Assembly (NCBI GenBank): GCA_949130485.1
Contig: OX422183.1
Coordinates: forward strand, 31,176,316-31,240,315
DNA length: 64,000 bases
Direction: 5' to 3'
DNA from: Agelas oroides
Taxonomy: Eukaryota; Porifera; Demospongiae; Agelasida; Agelasidae
The notes beneath the pieces were generated by a model. That model had not been told where the DNA came from, searched no databases, and saw nothing but the letters and a program-made list of their open reading frames with translations. Both the position numbers and the translations under genes were made by a program. Positions 57,596 to 64,000 of this stretch are shown here, piece after piece (position 1 is the first letter of the stretch; every line of letters starts with the position of its first letter).

Positions 57596-57655
57596 CGCCC
57601 ACGCTCAATTTATATCGCTCCACTAACCGCCACGTCCACTAACGGACACACTACA
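57596..57655 (-). repeat. Right terminal inverted repeat of the 7.3-kb element
   Basis: Reverse complement of the left terminal repeat with a single difference (GGACGTGG against GGATGTGG). Followed by GCAGG, the same pentamer that precedes the left end. Confidence 0.88.
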
Positions 57656-57660
57656 GCAGG

Positions 57661-58626
57661 AAAGCGAATGCTGTGAAATTGAAAAATCAGAGCCATTCGT
57701 TATCAGGCAAGACTTTGATCATTACTATAGTTAGAGGTAGAACTGTTTAGTTTCTATAACGCTAGAGCCTAGAAAAAAATGACAGCCAAGTCCCATATTT
57801 TCACTTACTAGCTGGGCATGTGACCTAGTGTCTGTCATGTGACCTATAGTGTCTGCCGATGGATGTTTACATGTATGATAGATATTTCCTGTTTAAGTCT
57901 TAGCTAAGTAACCCCAGATGCTTTCAGTGACTTGAGAGTTTAGTACTGCAGTTTACTATAGCTATATATAGCTACTGTTGCATTACGAGGGTTCACCCTT
58001 GAGATTCCCTGAGGAAGTTTACTCATATACTTGCTGTCACAAATCTTAGTATGTACATGTACATGTGGGCAAACACATGCAAACACAAAGATCAACTAGC
58101 CATCTAGCATCACACTTCCAGGCATAATATAATTTGTGCATCTTATAGCTATAGCTATGTTTCCTGCCTCTCACACTTTCATACTGCAAGTGATGAACGC
58201 TGAGCTGCGAGAGGCTGGGAACAAGCTAGACAAGCGAGACAGATTTTTACATAGATGCATGTAATCCTCCTCTACTACATTCTTGACTAATTGTGCATGC
58301 TATATGATTGTATTATTTTACTGATTGGAATTTTGTAGTAAATAGCTATCAATATCACACTGCTACATGACACCATGCAACAGAGCCTTGATATCTAGTG
58401 CTGGCAAAACAATGTTATTGTCATTGGGCAACCCAAACCCAGTGCACCAGATCTAGTAGTAAAGCAAATAAACTTAATTCAGCTGCTCTGTTGGGTAACT
58501 TGGCATCATCACGTATACAGCTACTCTGAGATTGCTACTTAGGTACAAAGCTGTTTACTTGTATAATTTACGTGGATCTTGGATATTTTGGATCTTGGGG
58601 TTGCATGTAATAAAGTGTTACTTTTT
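57661..58626. other. Intergenic segment, nothing assigned
   Basis: AT-rich, no frame above about 60 codons with recognisable similarity and no clear repeats. It is the 3' flank of the minus-strand lectin gene. Confidence 0.5.
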
Positions 58627-58717
58627 TAGCCTCGTTCCCAGGCCTTCCCCAGCTCCAGTTTTTGCATACTACAAGCAATCAAGAACTGGAGGCTGGGAAG
58701 GTCTGGGAACGAGGCTA
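58627..58717. mobile_element. Fold-back element (TAGCCTCGTTCCCAGGC family)
   Basis: TAGCCTCGTTCCCAGGCCTT at left and AGGTCTGGGAACGAGGCTA at right, inner stem CTCCAGTTTTTG / CAAGAACTGGAG. Lies only 20 bp past the lectin stop codon, so it may fall in its 3' UTR. Confidence 0.88.
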
Positions 58718-58736
58718 TTCTTACGTAAATAGCGAG

Positions 58737-61646
58737 CTAACCATGCACACGAATCCACTGTTGATAGTATCCTCCATTATATGATCCTGTGTACACTGCG
58801 GATAGAGAGAAAACATGTACCTTATAATGTTTGTGTTGTTTTAGTACAGTGTGTTTTTTTTTCTCTTTTGTAGACTTGAGGATATTTTTGTATACTTTTG
58901 TACACTTATGAATAGTTAAAAAATTTCATGAACTACTTACTAACTATAATTAATATAATAATATATAATTAACAACACTATAGTTATGAATATATAAAAC
59001 AATGAGGGGTGGAATGGTCAAAACAGTCAAATAGTTAGTAAGTTCATGAAATTTTTAAATTATAGTTTCCAGTTTAGGGGGAAAAAAAGTTGTAGTATGA
59101 TGAACTAAAATGTTAAAAAGGCCATACTAAAAGGTATTTTAGTCAAAGTTACAGTTAACTAAAACAACACTACTGTCACTTTATATTTAGTAGTTCAGAT
59201 ACTACATTGTGTAAGAAAAAACCAACTCCACCTGTATCGCGTGTCGCTGAACCATCAAGGACATTTCCTGTTGCACGCTGTTGCAACCTGAACCAGTTCC
59301 CATCAACATAGTAAATACTCCATTGCTGGTATCGTCCTCCATTGTAAGAATGGGTGTAGGCATCCCTCTGTAAGGCAGATAATACATGACACAGACTAGT
59401 TTACAGAATGTTGCCATCATTGCCATGCATTATATGACAGTGTATTTACATGAAGGTGAGACTTGTTCAAGTGTTCTGAGTATATAGCAAGGTGTCCTTA
59501 GTTCAGGAGCACATTTTAAGAAGGGTTCCACTCTATGTCTATTTCACCATAGTGTATCTATATGCTTACATCTCCATTTGCATCCAAGTACCGTCCAGTT
59601 GCCCGATTGACTAGCAGGTAGTAGCTGCCCGACTGGCAAAATGCCCACTGTTGGTGGAGGTCACCATTCCATGTGTAAAAGTAAAGTGTACTTGAAGTCG
59701 CACCAAGTACTTTCCCACTTTGTCTTTGAACTATTCTGTACCATACATTATTTGACCTGTATGAAAGGTATAAATGTAAACATACTACAGCTGGTAAAGG
59801 ATTTGCCCAAGCCATACCAGAGGTTGTAAAACCCATAATAGATAATGTATGGCAGCCTCGGATTTATGGTCAATAACCACCCGACTCTGAGGGTGAAGCC
59901 TGAGAACAAAGGTGGTTATAGTATGCTTGTACAATATATTTACATGTATATTTATGCCACATTGAAAGTCTGTGTGAGGAGTTTGCATTGATGTTCTAAG
60001 TACATATAGGTAGCATATCCAAGTTTACTGTGTATTGAGTACAATTCGTGTTATATTATTAATACCAGTCAGCTATATGTGATCATGCAGTTTTGACATA
60101 AAACAAAGTATCGTTGCATGACCCCTATTTGTCCACTTACAAATGAAAGTGATGTAATGTACGTGGTACAAGTATAGCTACTAGGTGAGAGGTGTGGGGA
60201 TGCACACTCCTTGTGGTATCAGAGAGTCGGTAGACTCTCCATATAGGGATGGCGCGGACGCGTAAAAGCTGTATAACTTCACAAATACGCTAAAAGCTTA
60301 TTTAAGCGCCCAGCTTTTCTTTTTGACTTTGAGCGCCTTTATGATCAGCAAGACTCATATAGTTTCCCAAAACTGTCAAAAGCCTAGCGGAAGACAGCTA
60401 AACGCAAAAGTGTGCGGTAGCGAAAGTGCCATTTTTCTCATTCTTTCTTGTCACGACCACAAACAATAATAGCTATATCGAGAACTGTTCGAGTATTCAC
60501 CGTCATTTTATCACAAAACTGATGCTTATCACAGCGCAGAGCTCTACGGCCACTCAGCGTCTTCATAGCTTCAAATTTACCTAGCCTGGTCGATAAAACT
60601 GTTCTGCCCGACCCTGTCCGTTGCGTAGCCATAGGACGCCATTTTCTAATTTTGTACGCATGCGCAAATGTAGCCTCGTTGCCAGACCCAAGAGCTGCCG
60701 CCCGTTCTTATGCGCTCTTGCCAGACCGAAGACCACTGTCATTGGTCTGAGAGGGAGACTAGTTCACACGCGAAATCGTGAGTTGACCAGCACACACTGT
60801 CAGCTGGTATAGTTTCTTCCCGTAGAAGTGGGCAAGGCTTGTGCCATGCATACCACCTAGGTAAGACGCTGCATTCAGCTGCTTACTTATAGCTACAGTA
60901 AAGATAGCGTACTCACAGCTTTAGTAAAGCTAGGATGGTCAGTTGTCATGTGATCGAAAATCAGGAAATCAGCTTCACAATGGATGGTACGCAGAGTGGT
61001 TGGCCCTTCATCAGATTCTAACTGGCATGCAATGTTACACATAATTATGTACACATGCTTGGAATCACTACTGAACTGTCAATGAGTTTCAAGTTGCACT
61101 TGAAAGAATATTGTTCTTAGGCTTAGATCTATGAGATTAACATCAATAAAGTACAGAAACAAGAAAATATATAGAAATTGAAAATTGTAATAAGATGCAG
61201 GATGCCATGCATAGTTATGGCTTGATAGCTACACAAACCTTGTTGTCAGGCTACACCCTTTTGGAATTGGTTCGTTTAGCTACTGCTACAAATCACTGGT
61301 GCTGTGCTAATTTACCGGTTTTTCTGTATTCATCCGAAAAAAATTACTTGCAAACTAAGTGATGAGATGCGTACTAAGGCAGCTTTGCCAAAGAAGAGAG
61401 GGCCTCGTCTCAGTGTATCTATGCTGTTATTGCTAGTAGTAGGTCAACGCACCTTTTAGATCTTGTTTCATGATGAAAGGGCTCACTGTTAATCACATGT
61501 AGATGTGAAACAGTGGCATTCAGGTGTTTATCATCTCTTTTGAATGAGAGGCTCTTTACTTTGTCTTCTGCTTTCGGTGCTACGTGGATGGCAAAACTCA
61601 GTACAGGAAGCGAGATGAATAGAATCAAAATTTTGCCAAGCAACAT
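58737..61646 (-). CDS. Secreted R-type (ricin B-like fold) beta-trefoil lectin, four-exon model
   Basis: Exons (minus) 61646-61453, 59756-59570, 59367-59232 and 58795-58737 join with matching phases to 576 bp, 191 residues and a TAG stop. Residues 1 to about 20 form a signal peptide (MLLGKILILFISLPVLSFA). A linker follows with one N-glycosylation-type NAT and a TRSKR dibasic site. One complete beta-trefoil then spans about 125 residues with three QxW repeats (DLHQQW, GRYQQW, GYYQQW) and paired RATG..LD strands. Only the lectin fold is present; no enzymatic chain accompanies it. Trefoil lectins bind sugars, often galactosides, in defence or adhesion. The weak point is exon 1: it is 1.7 kb away, and another first exon at 60642-60581 ends in the same phase. 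Confidence 0.7.
60240..60642 (-). promoter_or_regulatory. Candidate alternative first exon and promoter of the lectin gene
   Basis: Minus-strand AAAATGGCGTCC at 60645-60634 is a YY1-like start context, preceded by TGCGCATGCGTA (60658-60669), an NRF1-like palindrome. From ATG 60642 the frame reads MASYGYATDRVGQNSF and ends at a donor CTAG/gtaaat (60581) in phase 2, which fits the trefoil exon at 59756. This would give a lectin without a signal peptide. A longer open frame from ATG 60632 (64 codons) overlaps and is less likely. The region is richer in CpG than its surroundings. Confidence 0.5.
60695..60722. repeat. Fragment of MITE family A
   Basis: GCCGCCCGTTCTTATGCGCT then CTTG matches one end of the 1486-1746 element; the rest is missing. 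A fold-back motif TAGCCTCGTTGCCAGACC is just upstream. Confidence 0.7.
60917..61021 (-). other. Possible orphan exon (35 codons)
   Basis: Between TGCCAG and gtgagt on the minus strand is a stop-free 105-bp segment reading LESDEGPTTLRTIHCEADFL and onward. Phase 0 at both ends does not fit the phase-2 lectin junction. It may belong to another isoform or be chance. Confidence 0.3.
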
Positions 61647-64000
61647 GGCTGCCTGGCTGTCAGCTAAGATTTACACTTTTCCAAGCACTACAGCTGCACT
61701 CATTTATATAGCTGCATTTTAGTTGTTTCCTGGCTCATTAGTTGTACAGATAATTATGATAATCTTGTTGCATGCCATGGTAATTTGAACTGCCGCATTC
61801 ACAACATACTATAGTACGGTAGTATTTTAAACCCTGAACACTCCCTTTTTCCAAGTAGTACTGTAGAAGCCTGTGTTACTGGCACAGCTATAAAACACCC
61901 CCATATTTTAGGTACTGCCTTTTTCCAAGAAGTAGTACTGTAATTATATCAATGTTCAACCATATCCATGTTACTGGCACAGCTATAAAAGTTGTGCATT
62001 ATAGGTAAAGCCACTCTAAAAAAGTTGTTCTCACCATGAGAAATCAGTGCATGTCAGCGGTCGTAAAGTCCGCAAGGCTGAATCAACGGCCTTCTCTTTA
62101 AAACCCGGATCATCAAAAACTAAGAGAAACTTAAAATCACCAAACCGTCTCCATTCACCCATAGCCATGAGTACCTTTATCCATTTTTTGACTCCTGATC
62201 ACCAATCCAGTGTTCCCTCGATGGTGGTACCCAAGTTTGCATTTTGTACAAGTACATACTAAACTATAAAAACTTAGTACAACCTGATCACAGAAGGGGG
62301 GGGATCTGTTAATGATCACTATATCAACATGATTTATTCCTGTAGGTACCTCCCCTTATGTGCTGACTCAGCTATCTATTGGGGACCACAACCTGCAAAT
62401 CAGACCAATCCATAATGATTGCAGGAGGGCGATCCCTCGGACAGTGTTATTCCAGACTGAATAATTCAGCATAAATGTACTCATTATTGTAAAGACAGAC
62501 TCAAGAGGCTATATACAATACATAGTGAACTGCATCATGAGTGAATTGTATAATGTATTGAAGAATACCATAATTGTGTGTTATAGTTGGAACATGGTAG
62601 CCTGGAATTTATATGGTCAATAACAACCCAAGTTTGAAGGTGCAGCCCTCAGACAAGGGACCATAATTATATCTCATGGCAACTGGTTAGCTACCTAGCC
62701 TCCTTCCCAGGCCTGTTCGAATTTTTTGAACGGACCTGGGAATGAGGTTACTGGTTACGTAAACCATATACTGTATCATGATTATGATTGTCCTAGTATG
62801 AGGTGAGCTGTTTGTCCATTTAGCTACTACATGGGGAGCTGTTGCTATATGATAGCCTCATTCCAGGACCGTCATTCTTTTTCCCCCATCAATGCAAAAT
62901 CTTCCAGGCCACCCTCCTCTGTGAAGTGTTCAAAAGATGGCAGAAAATTCTGAGGGTAAAGCTAGTGTGATGGCATGCATTCTCAGTTTCTCTTCCAGGT
63001 GAAGTTGTGTTCACCTCACTCGGAAAAGCTGTCTTAATTTGCTGGTATGAATCTGCACAAGTTCCTAATGTCATACCAAATTGCTGTCTTTTTCTATTTG
63101 ACTCTTGGAGACACACATGAACAATTACTAATTTAGACAAGAAAATTTTCCCTTTTTTGATTTTGAAGATGTGAACACAAGTGACTGAAGTGAGAACGAA
63201 TGATGAATCAACTGCAGAACCATTTTATACAAACATTGCCGCTAAGATTCCCACAATCAAGGACATTTTCTGATTTTCAAAGTCAGATGAGGATGCCATT
63301 TATTTACCATAGTGGAAATACTATACACTCCTCATGCACCCACTTTACTAGGTAGTTTTGCACACCACACCCTTCACAAAATGGGGAAGGGTCTGGTCAC
63401 AATGCAACCATAAAGTCATTGCCACAGTGGAATGTTGCCATGATCAATCACAGACATGCTTTTTTATAGAGATACCTAGTACACATTCACATGGACATGA
63501 TAGCAAAACAGGTTTAGCATGACAATAATTGTGCTTCTTGGGGACTTATCATCTGTTGTACTTAACCAGACTCTTCCTCTCTTTGCATAGGCGTCGCACC
63601 CGGGGGGTCAGGGGGGCCATGGCCCCCCACTTTTTTTTTTTTTTGCCCTCAAAGTAGGCGTGGTCATGTATATAATAATTAGCTAGCTAGACGTTGTCGA
63701 TCGATCGATTATTGTACTGTCTTGCACTTTTTGGACGTAGAATACTTGGTTTGCGTTTGCTGAACTTGCGTTCTCGCGGATGGCTGGTTGTGCATAGTCT
63801 TGCAGGCCAGACTCTCACGCGAAGGAGAGAGTCTGGTCAAATTCCCTTGTGTTGCATACTCAGCAGCAGGGCGCCTAATGAAGTAGGTGTGAACATAAAT
63901 TGGACGTGTTCTGAAAGGTAGGACTTCCGTTGAAGCGCCATGCTCTATATTAAAGCAACATGCCAAAAAAGGCAACCGCGCGCCCCATTCGTCACTAAGT
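61647..64000. other. Terminal intergenic region
   Basis: Mostly AT-rich. Contains a short fold-back copy at 62697-62752 (TAGCCTCCTTCCCAGGCCTG and inverse), a half copy at 62854, and the end of a G/C-run repeat at 63594-63650 (GTCAGGGGGGCCATGGCCCC then a T run). Plus frame 63694-63921 and minus frame 63975-63709 have no known similarity. Confidence 0.5.
62040..62275 (-). pseudogene. Possible decayed coding fragment
   Basis: The minus strand holds an open stretch with GEWRRFGDFKFLLVFDDPGF, which has protein-like composition, but upstream the frame is broken by stops. I cannot name a family. Confidence 0.25.

Larger units (their letters stand above)
50370..57655. mobile_element. 7.3-kb TIR element carrying a Ulp1-like protease gene
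   Basis: 60-bp terminal inverted repeats (50370-50429 and 57596-57655, one mismatch) begin TGTAGTGTGTCCGTTAGTGG. GCAGG directly flanks both ends (50365-50369 and 57656-57660), a 5-bp target duplication. Contents: a minus-strand protease gene (51066-54817), a 124-bp satellite (about 54818-56575), a nested MITE (55002-55447) and a SINE (about 57265-57440). No recognisable transposase was found. A 5-bp duplication with these ends does not match a superfamily I can name with confidence. Either the encoded protein family serves an unknown element type or the element is a non-autonomous carrier of a captured gene. Confidence 0.8.

Noticed and set aside
50370..57655. Assignment of the 7.3-kb element to CACTA or Transib
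   Set aside because: CACTA needs CACTA outermost at the 5' end with a 2-3 bp duplication, and Transib ends (CACWATG) do not match; only the 5-bp duplication fits Transib.
58737..59836. Full ribosome-inactivating toxin of the ricin type
   Set aside because: Only the beta-trefoil lectin fold is encoded; there is no N-glycosidase chain, and such lectins are common in non-toxic proteins.

Overview
The window is eukaryotic. Split reading frames are joined by GT-AG introns of about 80 bp to several kb, tandem extracellular animal domains (SRCR, fibronectin type III) dominate, and introns carry tRNA-derived SINEs, many miniature inverted-repeat elements and Helitron debris. The domain content, modest introns and transposon mix fit an early-branching metazoan. 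A marine sponge is my best guess by inference; a cnidarian or placozoan is not excluded.

Layout. (1) 1-23897, plus strand: a very large membrane-receptor gene that begins before the window. Its order is at least eight SRCR domains, two PPC-like beta domains, 25 FN3 domains, one transmembrane helix and a short tyrosine-containing tail. (2) 24413-45723, minus strand: a tail-to-tail paralogue with the same order, again exactly 25 FN3 domains in one-to-one register. It has only three recognisable SRCR domains and no visible 5' end. The two stop codons lie about 515 bp apart, so the region is an inverted gene duplication with convergent transcription. Most TE insertions differ between the copies and so post-date the duplication. 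(3) 46737-50294: two Helitron-like elements head to tail. The second encodes an N-terminal Helitron protein part (69-bp coding repeats plus a DUF6570-like region), and both lack the Rep/helicase core. (4) 50370-57655: a 7.3-kb element with 60-bp terminal inverted repeats and a 5-bp target duplication. It carries an intron-rich gene for a Ulp1-like cysteine protease with the full catalytic set, a 124-bp satellite and a nested 446-bp MITE. (5) 58737-61646, minus strand: a small R-type (beta-trefoil) lectin gene with two alternative candidate first exons in the same splice phase. (6) The last 2.4 kb is intergenic, with fold-back repeats and a decayed ORF.

How it may work (inference): the paired receptors resemble cell-surface adhesion or recognition molecules, with SRCR and FN3 modules for extracellular binding and short divergent cytoplasmic tails for signalling. 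No genetic link to the protease element or the lectin is evident. Exon limits were read by hand from splice-site and phase consistency, helped by comparing the two paralogues.
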